A DNA stretch of 64,000 nt from assembly GCF_003626595.1 (NCBI RefSeq), contig NZ_RBAK01000006.1, positions 62,001 to 126,000 on the forward strand. Direction: 5' to 3'. Under the pieces are notes generated by a model, which was given only the letters and a program-made list of their open reading frames with translations, had not been told where the DNA came from and searched no databases. The position numbers and the translations under genes are program-made. Numbering within the stretch: position 1 is the first letter of the stretch; the number at the start of each line of letters is the position of its first letter. The DNA is from Micromonospora endolithica. GTDB taxonomy: Bacteria; Actinomycetota; Actinomycetes; Mycobacteriales; Micromonosporaceae. Shown piece after piece: positions 41,597-50,563 of this stretch.

Positions 41597-43419
41597 TGGA
41601 TCTGGGTGCCGTCGGCCGACGAGCCGCTCCGCACGTCCAGGCACTTGCCGCCCAGCCCGACGATCCGGCCGGCACCCGTCGGCGGCGGGGTACCGGACTT
41701 GACCAGGGTGAACTCGTCGACGTCGTAGAGGAAGCCGCCGCCACCGGCGAAGCTCAGATAGAGCGGCTGCGTGCCCGACGGCACCCCGGAGAGGCTGGCG
41801 GTCACGGAGGTGAAGGTCTCCCAGCCGCCGGTCACCGGCACCGCGACCTGACCGAGGAGCTGACCGGTGGCAGAACCGCTGCGGACCTGGAGGGTGCCGC
41901 CGGAACCGGCGGAGGCGACCCGCGCCCGCAGCGAGGTCGCCCCGGTGAGGCTGAGGCCCTGGTAGCCGACCCAGTCGCCGTTCTCGATGTTGCCGACGAC
42001 CTGCCCGCCGACCGCGGCGGCCTTGGCGAACCGGCTGACCCCGCTGCCCGAGGTGTACGACTCCGCCTGCACCGTGACGTCACCGCTCGGCGGCGGGGTG
42101 GTGCCCCCCAGCTCCTTGATCCGGATGTTGCGGTACTGGACCTCGTCGCCCGTACCGTGGTTCTGGATGCCGATGTAGCCGTCGAGCTGCCGGTTCGGAT
42201 CGGTGTTGGTGAAGTCGTTGATCCTGACCCCGTTGAGGAAGACCTGGAGGCGTTCCCCCTCGACCAGCAGTTCGAAGGTGTTCCACTCGCCCGGTGGGTT
42301 GAGCGCGGCGTCCCGGGCCGCGGTGTCCGGGGCCTTGACGGCGTAGATCGAGCCGGTGGTGCGGTCCACCGCGTCGGTGGCGTCGATCTGCACCTCGTAG
42401 CCGGTGTTCAAAGCCGCGTTGGGGTCGGTCGTCGCGGGGAAGCCGACGATCACCCCGGAGTTGTGGTCGCCTTGGATCTTCCAGTCCAGCTTGAGCGAGT
42501 AGCTGGGGGCGAACTGCTTCGCGCTGTACCAGTGCATGCCCATGCCACCGAACGAGGTGAGGGTGGCGTCGGAGTTGGTGAAGCCGCCCGGCCCGGCCTG
42601 GGACCACCCGGTGGTCGAGCCGTTGTAGAGGGGGGTGTAGCCGGTCTCCGGCCGGCAGTCGGCCCGGGCGCGGCCGGCCGCGTAACGGATGCCGCCGAGC
42701 AGATGCGCCCGGAACGCCGGCTCGGCGTACGACGCCTGGGTGTGCCCACCGGCGGTGTAGAACGACCGGCCGCCGCTGACCGTCTTGCACCAGGTGATCG
42801 GATGGTCACCGCCCATCGACCCGCCGGAGTACGACGACTCGTCCAGGGTGGCCAGCACCCGGGCCGTCGAGCGGGGATTGGACCGGAAGTTGTACCACTC
42901 GTCGGTGCGGGTCCAGTTCTGCGGGAGATGCGCGGTGCCCGGGTGGGCCCGGTTCTCCACCTTCACGGTGGCCTGCTGGATAGCCGGGTGCGAGGAGAAG
43001 TACGCACCCACCAGGTTGCCGTAGAAGGGCCAGTCGTACTCGGTGTCGGAGGCGGAGTGGACGCCGACGTAACCGCCACCGCCGTTGACGTACGACTCGA
43101 AGGCGGTCTGCTGGCTGCTGTTGAGCACGTCACCGGTGGTGTTGAGGAAGATCACCGCCTCGAATCGGGCGAGGTTGGTGGTGGTGAACTGGCCGGCGTC
43201 CTCGGTGGCGGTGACGGTGAAGCTGTTCGCCGCGCCGAGGTCCCGGATGGCCTGGATGCCCGCCGGGATGGCGTCGTGCCGGAAGCCGGCGGTCTTGGAG
43301 AAGACCAGCACGTCGTACGGCGCGTCGGCGGCGCTGGCCGGGGTGGCGGGGGTGGTCAAGGCGAGAACGGCCAGGACGGTGGTGGCCGCGCCGAGAGTGG
43401 ATCTGATGAGTCTTCGCAT
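41296..43419 (-). CDS. Secreted ThuA / DUF1080 (3-keto-disaccharide hydrolase-like) / CBM6 / RICIN protein
   Basis: The 707-aa protein has a Sec signal ending TPASAA. Next is a ThuA-like domain (VLVFSKTAGFRHDAIPAG ... GGGGYVGVHSASDTEYDW ... GGDHPITWCKTVSGGRSFYTAGGH), a DUF1080 jelly-roll (YTPLYNGSTTGWSQAGPGGF ... YIGIQNHGTGDEVQYRNIRIKEL), a CBM6 (VQAESYTSGSGVSRF ... GNIENGDWVGYQGLSL) and a C-terminal RICIN trefoil with three CLD...WTC...W repeats. DUF1080 proteins are now linked to cleavage of 3-keto-glycosides, so the product may act with the dehydrogenases encoded next to it. Confidence 0.88.
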   Translation of the reverse strand: MRRLIRSTLGAATTVLAVLALTTPATPASAADAPYDVLVFSKTAGFRHDAIPAGIQAIRDLGAANSFTVTATEDAGQFTTTNLARFEAVIFLNTTGDVLNSSQQTAFESYVNGGGGYVGVHSASDTEYDWPFYGNLVGAYFSSHPAIQQATVKVENRAHPGTAHLPQNWTRTDEWYNFRSNPRSTARVLATLDESSYSGGSMGGDHPITWCKTVSGGRSFYTAGGHTQASYAEPAFRAHLLGGIRYAAGRARADCRPETGYTPLYNGSTTGWSQAGPGGFTNSDATLTSFGGMGMHWYSAKQFAPSYSLKLDWKIQGDHNSGVIVGFPATTDPNAALNTGYEVQIDATDAVDRTTGSIYAVKAPDTAARDAALNPPGEWNTFELLVEGERLQVFLNGVRINDFTNTDPNRQLDGYIGIQNHGTGDEVQYRNIRIKELGGTTPPPSGDVTVQAESYTSGSGVSRFAKAAAVGGQVVGNIENGDWVGYQGLSLTGATSLRARVASAGSGGTLQVRSGSATGQLLGQVAVPVTGGWETFTSVTASLSGVPSGTQPLYLSFAGGGGFLYDVDEFTLVKSGTPPPTGAGRIVGLGGKCLDVRSGSSADGTQIQIWTCNNGANQQWTVTPGSTIKALNKCLDVNGGASADGTRIQLWTCTGGAAQNWSAQPDGSLRNPQTGKCLDISNNSATDGQAVHLWTCHGGANQKWTLP

Positions 43420-43457
43420 TGTCGCCCTCTCATGGAACGGGATGAGCTGGGGGAGCG

Positions 43458-43491
43458 GCCCCCTGCCGGGCCTCGGACGCCGGCAGGGGGC
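43458..43491 (-). terminator. Hairpin after the PQQ-type dehydrogenase gene
   Basis: GCCCCCTGCCGG (43458-43469) pairs with CCGGCAGGGGGC (43480-43491), 16 nt past the minus-strand stop of the dehydrogenase and before the start of the ThuA-DUF1080 gene, so the two are probably separate units. Confidence 0.7.
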
Positions 43492-43498
43492 GACGTTC

Positions 43499-43807
43499 CT
43501 ACCGGGTCAGGGCAGGGTCCATTTCTGGTTGGCGCCGCCGTGGCAGGTCCACAGGTGGACGGCCTGGCCGTCGGTGGCGCTGTTGTTGGAGATGTCGAGG
43601 CATTTGCCGGTCTGCGGGTTGCGGAGGGATCCGTCGGGCTGGGCCGACCAGTTCTGGGCGGCTCCGCCGGTGCAGGTCCAGAGTTGGATCCTGGTGCCGT
43701 CGGCGGAGGCGCCGCCGTTGACGTCGAGGCACTTGTTGAGTGCCTTGATGGTGCTGCCGGGGGTGACGGTCCACTGCTGGTTGGCGCCGTTGTTGCAGGT
43801 CCAGATC
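43499..43807. repeat. 309-bp direct repeat, copy B (RICIN-coding)
   Basis: Identical to 41288-41596 at an offset of 2,211 bp, covering the end of the dehydrogenase gene. Exact identity including synonymous sites implies recent duplication or gene conversion. Confidence 0.92.
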
Positions 43808-46347
43808 GCGATCTGGGTGCCGTCGGCGGTCGAGCTGTTCGGCACGTCCAGGCACTTGCCGCCGAGCCCCACGACCCGCCCGGTGCGGCTCGCCGAGGTG
43901 CCGGTGTTGACGGTGAACGCGTCGAGGTCGTAGAGGAACCCGGTGCCGCCGGCGAAGGTCAGGTAGAGCGTGGTGGTGCCCGCCGGCGCGCCGGCGAGGT
44001 TGCCGGTGACGGTGGTGAAGGTTTCCCAGCTACCGGTGTTCGGCACGGTCGCCGAGCCGAGCACGGTGCCGGTGGGGGAGCCCGCCCGCACCTGGAGGGT
44101 GCCGCCGGAGCCGGCGGACGAGACGCGGCCGGTGAAGGAGGTGGCGTTGTCGAGCCGGTACGGCGTGAACGCGATCCAGTCGCCGTTCTCGATGTTGCCG
44201 ACCGTGGTGCCGCCTTCGGCGGTGGTCTTACTGAAGGTCGCCACGCCGGAGGAGGTCCTGTAGTGCTCGGCCTGGCGCTTGCGGGGCTGGAGGGTGTGCT
44301 GCTTGTGGGTGGTCAGCCCGCCGTTGTCGGTGTACTCGGCGTCGAAGACGCCGAAGATGTTCGCCGCGTCGTCGTGTTCACCGTCGACCGGGATGGTGAT
44401 CGAGCCGGAGCAGCCGTTCTTCGAGGTGATCGAGTGACCGTGCTGGTCGTGGCCGAGCACGTAGGTCAGCTTGACCCGGGCGCAGTCGATCGTCTGGTCC
44501 TCCGGGTCGCTGACCGTGATGGTGTACGGCACCGTGTCGCCGTAGGAGAAGAGGGTGCCGTCGATCGGGCTGGTGATGGTCACCGTCGGGGCGGTGTTGC
44601 CGACACCGACCTGCACGCTGGCGGTGCCGGTCGCGCCCTGCGGATCCCGGACGGTGAGCGTCACGTTGTAGGTGCCGTTCGTGCCGTACGTCTTGCTCGG
44701 GTTCGCCGCCGTCGAGCTGGTGCCGTCGCCGAAGTTCCACGAGTAGGTCAGCGCCCCGCCCTCCGGGTCCGACGATCCGGCCGACGAGAAGTTCACCGTC
44801 AGCGGCGCCTGGCCGGAGGTCTTGTCGGCGGTGGCCGCGGCGGTCGGCGCGCGGTTGCCGGCGGGACCGACGTAGTCGAAGCGGTAGAGCGCCGAGTTGG
44901 CGTCGCCGTTGTAGAAGCCGGTGCCGTAGTCGAGCACGTACAGCGCGCCGTCCGGGCCGAAGGCCATGTCCATGACCTGCTTGCCGACCCAGGGGAAGGT
45001 GTCGATGGCGCCCCGGGAACCGTCGGCGTTGATCTGGATCGGCTTGATCCAGCCACGACCGAACTCCCCGGCGAAGAACTGCCCGTTGAGCGACTGCGGG
45101 AACTTGGTGGTGGAGGGGTTGTTCGGGTCGTACCGGTAGACCGGGCCGGCCATCGGCGATTCGGAGCCGCCGCCGAACTCGGCCGGGCTGCCGGCGTCGC
45201 CGGCGTACCTGATCCAGGCCGGTTTGGCCCCCGGCAGGGTCGACAGGCCGGTGTTGCGGAACGAGTTGTTCGTCGGGCCGCCGGTGCAGTTGTACTTGCC
45301 GCCGGCGGAGTTGCTGTTGAAGTCCCACTCCGCGTAGGTCTCGTTGGCGGTGTTCGTGCCGGTGCAGTACGGCCAGCCGTAGAAGCCGGGCCCGGTGACC
45401 CGGTTGAACTCGACCTGGCCACTCGGACCCCGGTTGCCGGTGACGCCGGCGTCCGGGCCGTAGTCACCGACGTACACGACTCCGGTGGCCTTGTCGACGC
45501 TCATCCGGAACGGGTTGCGGAAGCCCATCGCGTAGATCTCCGGCCGGGTCCGCGCTGTGCCGGGAGCGAACATGTTGCCGGCCGGGATCGAGTACGACCC
45601 GTTCGCGTTGACCTTGATCCGCAGGATCTTGCCGCGCAGGTCGTTGGTGTTGGCCGCGGACCGCTGCGCGTCGTACGCCGGGTTGCGGTTGGTCCGCTCG
45701 TCGATCGGGGAGTATCCGGCCGATTCGAACGGGTTGGTGTCGTCGCCGGTGGACAGGTAGAGGTTGCCGGCGGCGTCGAAGTCGATGTCGCCACCGGCGT
45801 GGCAGCACTGGCCGCGATCGGCCGCCACGTCCAGAACGGCCACCTCGCTGGCCCGGTTCAGGCTCCAGTCGGAGTTGAGGGTGAACCGGGAGAGCCGGTT
45901 GACGCCCTGCCAGGCGGACCAGTTCGTGCCGGTGCCCGGTGCGTCCCCGCCGGGAGTGTTCAGCGTCGGCGCGTAGTAGAGGTAGATCTGCCGGTTGGAG
46001 GGGAAGTTCGGGTCCACCCCGACCCCCTGGAGCCCGTCCTCGTCGTGCGCGTAGACCGGAAGGGTGCCGATCACGGCGGTGTTGCCGGCCGCGTCGGTAC
46101 GCCGCAGCGTGCCGTTGCGGGCGGTGTGCAGCACCGATCGGTCGGGCAGCACCGCGATGCTCATCGGCTCACCCATCTCGGCGAGGCCCTTGGCCAGGGT
46201 GACCTGCTGATAGTCCGCCGCGTTGATGGCGGCTGCCGCGGGTGTGGAGCTGCCGGCGAGGACGACCGCACCGGCCGCGGCCACCATGAGCAGCGCGGAG
46301 CCGGCTGACGAGAGTCGCCGGCCGAACATCGTGTCGAGTACAGACAT
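43507..46347 (-). CDS. Secreted PQQ-dependent sugar dehydrogenase-like / PKD / CBM6 / RICIN protein
   Basis: The 946-aa protein has a signal peptide ending STPAAAA. A six-bladed propeller of the soluble glucose/sorbosone dehydrogenase family follows: AVLPDRSVLHTARNGTL, DEDGLQGVGVDPNF, CCHAGGDIDFDAAGNLYLSTGDDTN, LRGKILRIKV, IYAMGFRNPFRMSVD and MDMAFGPDGALYVLDYG. Then come a PKD domain (GGALTYSWNFGDGTSSTA), a linker domain with KRQAEHYRTSSGV, CBM6 and a RICIN trefoil. It should oxidise sugars outside the cell with PQQ or a related cofactor. GGAAGGA precedes ATG 46347. Confidence 0.9.
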   Translation of the reverse strand: MSVLDTMFGRRLSSAGSALLMVAAAGAVVLAGSSTPAAAAINAADYQQVTLAKGLAEMGEPMSIAVLPDRSVLHTARNGTLRRTDAAGNTAVIGTLPVYAHDEDGLQGVGVDPNFPSNRQIYLYYAPTLNTPGGDAPGTGTNWSAWQGVNRLSRFTLNSDWSLNRASEVAVLDVAADRGQCCHAGGDIDFDAAGNLYLSTGDDTNPFESAGYSPIDERTNRNPAYDAQRSAANTNDLRGKILRIKVNANGSYSIPAGNMFAPGTARTRPEIYAMGFRNPFRMSVDKATGVVYVGDYGPDAGVTGNRGPSGQVEFNRVTGPGFYGWPYCTGTNTANETYAEWDFNSNSAGGKYNCTGGPTNNSFRNTGLSTLPGAKPAWIRYAGDAGSPAEFGGGSESPMAGPVYRYDPNNPSTTKFPQSLNGQFFAGEFGRGWIKPIQINADGSRGAIDTFPWVGKQVMDMAFGPDGALYVLDYGTGFYNGDANSALYRFDYVGPAGNRAPTAAATADKTSGQAPLTVNFSSAGSSDPEGGALTYSWNFGDGTSSTAANPSKTYGTNGTYNVTLTVRDPQGATGTASVQVGVGNTAPTVTITSPIDGTLFSYGDTVPYTITVSDPEDQTIDCARVKLTYVLGHDQHGHSITSKNGCSGSITIPVDGEHDDAANIFGVFDAEYTDNGGLTTHKQHTLQPRKRQAEHYRTSSGVATFSKTTAEGGTTVGNIENGDWIAFTPYRLDNATSFTGRVSSAGSGGTLQVRAGSPTGTVLGSATVPNTGSWETFTTVTGNLAGAPAGTTTLYLTFAGGTGFLYDLDAFTVNTGTSASRTGRVVGLGGKCLDVPNSSTADGTQIAIWTCNNGANQQWTVTPGSTIKALNKCLDVNGGASADGTRIQLWTCTGGAAQNWSAQPDGSLRNPQTGKCLDISNNSATDGQAVHLWTCHGGANQKWTLP

Positions 46348-46434
46348 GCTGGGGTTTGTTCCTTCCTGACTGCTGATGCCAGGTCGGCGCCGAAGCGCCG
46401 GTGCCGTGGCGACGGTTTGCCGCCTGTGGGGGGA

Positions 46435-46474
46435 GGTGGCCCCCGACCGGTCGTGCGACCGGTCGGAGGCCACC
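46435..46474 (-). terminator. Long near-perfect hairpin after the ThuA-dehydrogenase gene
   Basis: Arms 46435-46453 and 46456-46474 pair over 19 bp with one mismatch and almost no loop. It lies between the minus-strand stop at 46559 and the next start at 46347. Such a cruciform-like arm pair could also be a protein-binding site. Confidence 0.6.
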
Positions 46475-46558
46475 TGTCGACGTGCTCGCCGCGCCGCCGG
46501 GGCACATCGACGAATCGGGCCACCTACCCGCACCGCCCGCGAGGACGGGCGGGGTCGG

Positions 46559-49500
46559 TCACGCCGGGCTGAACCGCCACTGCTGGTTGGCGGCCCCGTG
46601 GCAGTTCCACTGCAACAGCCGGGCACCGTCGGCGGTGGCGGCGCCGTTGACGTCCACGCAGAGCCCACTGGGCACGCTCCGCACCGTGTACACCCCGGAG
46701 GTTCCGGTCGCCGTGGCGGTGAACTTCTGCTGGTTGCTGTTGTTACAGGTGGCCTGCTGGAGGAAGGCGCCCGGCGTGGTCGAGCCGCCGATCACCTCGG
46801 CGCACTTGCCGCTGTGCACCGCCTTCAGGTAGACCGCGCCGCCACCGGCGTCGACGGCCTGCCACTTCTGGTTGTTCCCGCCGGTGGCCGCCCACTGGTT
46901 GATCTGTGCGCCGTCGGCGGTGGAGACCCCGCTGACGTCCATCAGCTTGTTGCTGTGTTGCGCGGTGAGCGTCCACGTCCGTCCCGCCACGCCGGTGGTG
47001 GTGGGAGTGCCGACGCCGGGACCGCCGAAGGTGTGCGAGTCGAGATCGAACCAGTTGTTCGCGCTGCCCTTGAAGACCAGGTAGAGCGGGTGGCTGCCGG
47101 CCAGGGCGGCGACGTTGACCGGCGGCGTCGACTGGTAGTTGTCCCAGCCGCCGGTGCTCGGCACCGGTGTGGTGGCCAGCAGGGTTCCGGTCGGTGAGTC
47201 GGCGCGTAGCTCGATCGTGCCGCCGCCGGACGGCGACGACAGGCGGTAACTGACGGTGGTGATGCCCGACAGGCTCATCGGGTTGAAGGCCACCCAGTCG
47301 TTGTTGGAGATGTCGCCGACCCGCTTGGTGCTCTCCGCGCCGGCCTGGTCGACGACCCGGGTGCCGGACTGGCTGCTGTAGTACTCGGCCTGCTTGTGCT
47401 TGGGCTGGAGGATCACCTGTCCGTAGCCGGTGAGCGGGGCCGCGCCGCCCGCGCCGCCGTTGTCGGTGTAGCGCGCGTTCAGCACGTAGAACAGGTTGGC
47501 GCCGTCGGGGTGACCGCCGAGCAGATCGGTGGAGATGGTGCCCGAGCAGCCGGGGTACTCGGTGGTTTCGTGTGCGTGGTCGTCGTGGCCGAGCGCCGGG
47601 TTGAGGAACACCTTGGCGCAGTCGACCGGCGCGCCGCCCGGGTCGGTGACGCTGATCTGGTAGGGCACCCGGTCGCCGAAGGTGAGCATGCCGCCGTTGG
47701 CCGGAGTGGTGATGGTGACCACCGGGGCGGTGTTGCCGACGGTGATCTGGACGTTGGCGAAGCCGGTCTTGCCGGTGTTGTCGGTGACCTTCAGCTGCGC
47801 CGTGTAGTTGCCGTTGGTGGTGTAGACCTTCGCCGGATTGGCCGCGGTCGAGGTGGTGCCGTCACCGAAGGTCCACAGGTAGCTGAGCGTGTTGCCGGGA
47901 TCGGGGTCGACCGTCCCGGCGCTGCTGAACTGGACGTTGAGCGGCGCGTTACCGCTGGTGGGGGTGCCGGTGGCCTTGGCGATCGGCGAGCGTCCGCCCT
48001 GGATGTAATCGATCCGGTAGAGCCCGGAGTCGCTGTTGCCGCCGCCGAAGTTGGTGCCCCACTCCAGCAGGTAGAGCGAGCCGTCCTTGCCGAACTCCAG
48101 GTCCATCGGCTTGTTGAACCGCGACGTCGGCAGGAACGGGTTGGTGCGGGTCACCGCCGTGGCCGAGTCGACGTGCACCTCTTTGATGTAGCTGCGGGAC
48201 CACTCGTAGAAGAAGTGGACGCCGTCGTAGTAGGGCGGGAACTTGGTCGCTGACGGGTTCGCCGGGTCGTACCGGTAGACCGGCCCACCCATCGGCCCGG
48301 AGCCACCGGAGCCGAGTTCGGGGAAGGTCGGCGAGGTGCCGTAGCCGTACCACATGTTGGGTGCGACGACCGGCCGCAGGCTGGTCAGGCCGGTGTTGTT
48401 GGGCGAGTTGTTCACCGGCGCGGCGCAGTTGAACTTGGCGCCGACGACGCCGGTGTCCGGGTTGTACGGCGCGTACGGCTGGTTGTCGCCGTGGCAGAAC
48501 GGCCACCCGTAGTTGCCCGCCGACTTGATCACGTTCAGCTCGACGAGCCCCTCGGGCCCGCGGTTGGTGGTCGGGGGGTTCCGGTCCGGTCCGTAGTCGG
48601 CCAGGTAGACCCAGCCGTTGGCGGGGTCGATGGAGAAGCGGAAGGGGTTGCGGAAGCCCATCGCGTAGACCTCCGGGCGGGTCTGCGCCGTGCCCTGTGG
48701 ATACAGGTTGCCCGCGGGAATGGTGTAGCCGCCGCCGGCGGAGGGCCGGATCCGCAGCAGCTTGCCGCGCAGGTCGTTGGTGTTGCCGGCGGTGCGGGCG
48801 GCGTCCAGGTTGGCCTTGCCGGACCGCCAGTCCAGCGGGGCGTAGCCCTGCCAGTTGGGGTCGAGGTTCGGCGGGGTGTCGTCGCCGGTGCCGATGTAGA
48901 GGTTGCCGTCGGGACCGAACTCCAGGTAGCCGCCGGTGTGGCCGGGCTCGGGGAACGTCCGGTCACGGTAGGCCGGGATGTCGATGACGGTCACCCCGCT
49001 GGACATGTTCAGCGTGTCCCCGCTGAGGGTGTACCGGGAGACCCGGTTGATGTCGGTGCTGCTGCTGGCCGGGGAGTGGTACAGGTACACGTATCCGTTG
49101 CTGGCGAAGCTCGGGTCCAGGGCCAGTCCGGTGAGGCCGTCCTCGCCGCCGGTGTAGACGCTGAGCGTGCCGGCGGTGACGGTGCTGTTCGTGGCGGGCT
49201 TGAAGATCTTGACCTGCCCGCCCCGCTGGACGTACATCACCCGACCGTCCGGAAGCACGGACAGCGCCATCGGGTCGACGGTGTTGTCGTCCAGGGCGCG
49301 CTTCTCGAAGTTGCCCCAGACGGTGCCGCCGCAGTCGCCGGGCTCGTTGCCGGCCGCCCACTTGACGCCGCCCAGGACGTGGTTGCGGAAGTTCGCCTCG
49401 CTGTACGACGCGATGGCGTGGCCCATGGCGGTGGCCCAGACCCGTCCGCCGGAGACGTTGCGGCACCAGGAGATCGGATGGTCCGGACCCATTGCCCGGG

Positions 49501-50104
49501 AGCCCGGGTTGTAGGTCCGCTCGTCGGCGGTCACCAGGACGTGGACGTCGCCGCGGGGGTTGCGGTCGAAGTTGTACCACTCCTCACTGCGGTTCCAGCG
49601 GTCCGGCAGGCCGGCCGTCGACGGGTGTTTCTTGTCGGCGACGATGGCGGTTCCGGGCAGCACGCCGGGGGAGTGCTCCGGCATGTGCGCGCCGGCGTTC
49701 ACGGTCTGGTCCCACCACGGGTACTCGGCCTCGATGCCCATGTCGGTCGCGTTGTGGATGGCGACGATGCCCTTGCCGCTGGCGAGGAATCCCTCCACCG
49801 CCTGGCGTTGGGCCGCCGAGGTCCACACCATGCCGGAGGTCTGGAACATGACGAGGACGTCGAAGGTGGCGAGGTTGGCCGGGGTGAAGACGTTCGAGTC
49901 CTCGCTGTGCACCAGTTCGAAGTTGTCGGCCGCCGCCTGCTGCTGGAACATCGAGATCCCGGCGGGGATGGAGTCGTGCCGGTAGCCGGCGGTCTTGGTG
50001 AACAGCAGGGCGCGGAAGGCGGGAGCCGCCGATGCCGGGTGGACGAGCCCGAGCGCGAGCAGCAGACCCGCGAGCAAGCCGATGATCAGTGTGTTGCGAC
50101 GCAT
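46559..50104 (-). CDS. Secreted ThuA / PQQ-type dehydrogenase / PKD / CBM6 / RICIN fusion protein
   Basis: The 1,181-aa protein has a signal peptide ending HPASAA. A ThuA domain (LLFTKTAGYRHDSIPAGISMF ... GKGIVAIHNATDMG ... GPDHPISWCRNVSGGRVWATAMGH) is followed by the dehydrogenase propeller (SVLPDGRVMYVQRGGQVKIF, GEDGLTGLALDPSF, HTGGYLEFGPDGNLYIGTGDD, LRGKLLRI, VYAMGFRNPFRFSID, MDLEFGKDGSLYLLEWG). PKD, a CBM6-like domain and a RICIN trefoil complete it. It is the fused form of the domains split between the two genes to its left. AGGAG lies 6 nt before ATG 50104. A LacI-type palindrome lies upstream. Confidence 0.9.
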   Translation of the reverse strand: MRRNTLIIGLLAGLLLALGLVHPASAAPAFRALLFTKTAGYRHDSIPAGISMFQQQAAADNFELVHSEDSNVFTPANLATFDVLVMFQTSGMVWTSAAQRQAVEGFLASGKGIVAIHNATDMGIEAEYPWWDQTVNAGAHMPEHSPGVLPGTAIVADKKHPSTAGLPDRWNRSEEWYNFDRNPRGDVHVLVTADERTYNPGSRAMGPDHPISWCRNVSGGRVWATAMGHAIASYSEANFRNHVLGGVKWAAGNEPGDCGGTVWGNFEKRALDDNTVDPMALSVLPDGRVMYVQRGGQVKIFKPATNSTVTAGTLSVYTGGEDGLTGLALDPSFASNGYVYLYHSPASSSTDINRVSRYTLSGDTLNMSSGVTVIDIPAYRDRTFPEPGHTGGYLEFGPDGNLYIGTGDDTPPNLDPNWQGYAPLDWRSGKANLDAARTAGNTNDLRGKLLRIRPSAGGGYTIPAGNLYPQGTAQTRPEVYAMGFRNPFRFSIDPANGWVYLADYGPDRNPPTTNRGPEGLVELNVIKSAGNYGWPFCHGDNQPYAPYNPDTGVVGAKFNCAAPVNNSPNNTGLTSLRPVVAPNMWYGYGTSPTFPELGSGGSGPMGGPVYRYDPANPSATKFPPYYDGVHFFYEWSRSYIKEVHVDSATAVTRTNPFLPTSRFNKPMDLEFGKDGSLYLLEWGTNFGGGNSDSGLYRIDYIQGGRSPIAKATGTPTSGNAPLNVQFSSAGTVDPDPGNTLSYLWTFGDGTTSTAANPAKVYTTNGNYTAQLKVTDNTGKTGFANVQITVGNTAPVVTITTPANGGMLTFGDRVPYQISVTDPGGAPVDCAKVFLNPALGHDDHAHETTEYPGCSGTISTDLLGGHPDGANLFYVLNARYTDNGGAGGAAPLTGYGQVILQPKHKQAEYYSSQSGTRVVDQAGAESTKRVGDISNNDWVAFNPMSLSGITTVSYRLSSPSGGGTIELRADSPTGTLLATTPVPSTGGWDNYQSTPPVNVAALAGSHPLYLVFKGSANNWFDLDSHTFGGPGVGTPTTTGVAGRTWTLTAQHSNKLMDVSGVSTADGAQINQWAATGGNNQKWQAVDAGGGAVYLKAVHSGKCAEVIGGSTTPGAFLQQATCNNSNQQKFTATATGTSGVYTVRSVPSGLCVDVNGAATADGARLLQWNCHGAANQQWRFSPA

Positions 50105-50258
50105 GCCGTCTCCTAGTTCGGCGGAGCAACGGGGGTGCACCACCGCGGGCCGCCCCGCCGGAGCGGTGCACCGCCGCACGAAGTCACACAGCGTGACCGA
50201 AAGCCGTGTTCATTCCGTGGTCGGCGGCGGTTCGAGGTGGCAACAGCTTCGGCATGTG

Positions 50259-50280
50259 TCGATGTTTGCGCTAACATCGA
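50259..50280. promoter_or_regulatory. LacI-type operator, 8-bp arms TCGATGTT/AACATCGA
   Basis: The 22-bp site has perfect 8-bp arms around TGCGCT, giving the GTT-x-GCGC-x-AAC core shared with the sites at 30408 and 30510. It sits 155 bp upstream of the fusion dehydrogenase start. Confidence 0.65.
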
Positions 50281-50403
50281 GTCGCCGTCACGGAGCGCGG
50301 TCGACTCTGCCGCCCCCTCGGCCCGGCATCACTGCCGATGAGCGACCAGCCCGGAAGTCGCCGTACGTCGAGGATTGCGAACTCATACCCAAGCATCTAT
50401 CTT

Positions 50404-50416
50404 CATACGTGTGATG
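50404..50416. promoter_or_regulatory. Imperfect inverted repeat CATACGTGTGATG upstream of CUT2 importer
   Basis: The element shares the CATACG half-site with the palindromes at 33042-33058 and 55945-55960. It lies about 150 bp before the ATPase start. Confidence 0.4.
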
Positions 50417-50563
50417 TTTCGTTCGTGTCAAGCAAAAGTTTGCGCACGAGAACAAGAAGTAAGCCGGGCTGTCGCCGGAAGCTTCCGGCCGGCCCGCTGC
50501 CAGATGACTCGAGTGCGGCGAGGGGATCTCGCCCACGGCTACTACTTGTAAGGGCTCCTGCGA

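Larger units (their letters stand above)
50105..50563. other. Divergent control region between fusion dehydrogenase and CUT2 importer
   Basis: This 459-bp stretch has no credible gene. It contains the best LacI-type palindrome in the window (50259-50280) and an AT-richer zone at 50385-50465 with a CATACGTGTGATG element, probably the importer promoter. Confidence 0.6.

Noticed and set aside
41077..46308. Plus-strand open frame of over 1,700 codons
   Set aside because: It is antisense to three well-supported secreted enzymes, has Gly/Val/Arg-rich low-complexity translation and arises from the GC-rich third positions of the real genes.
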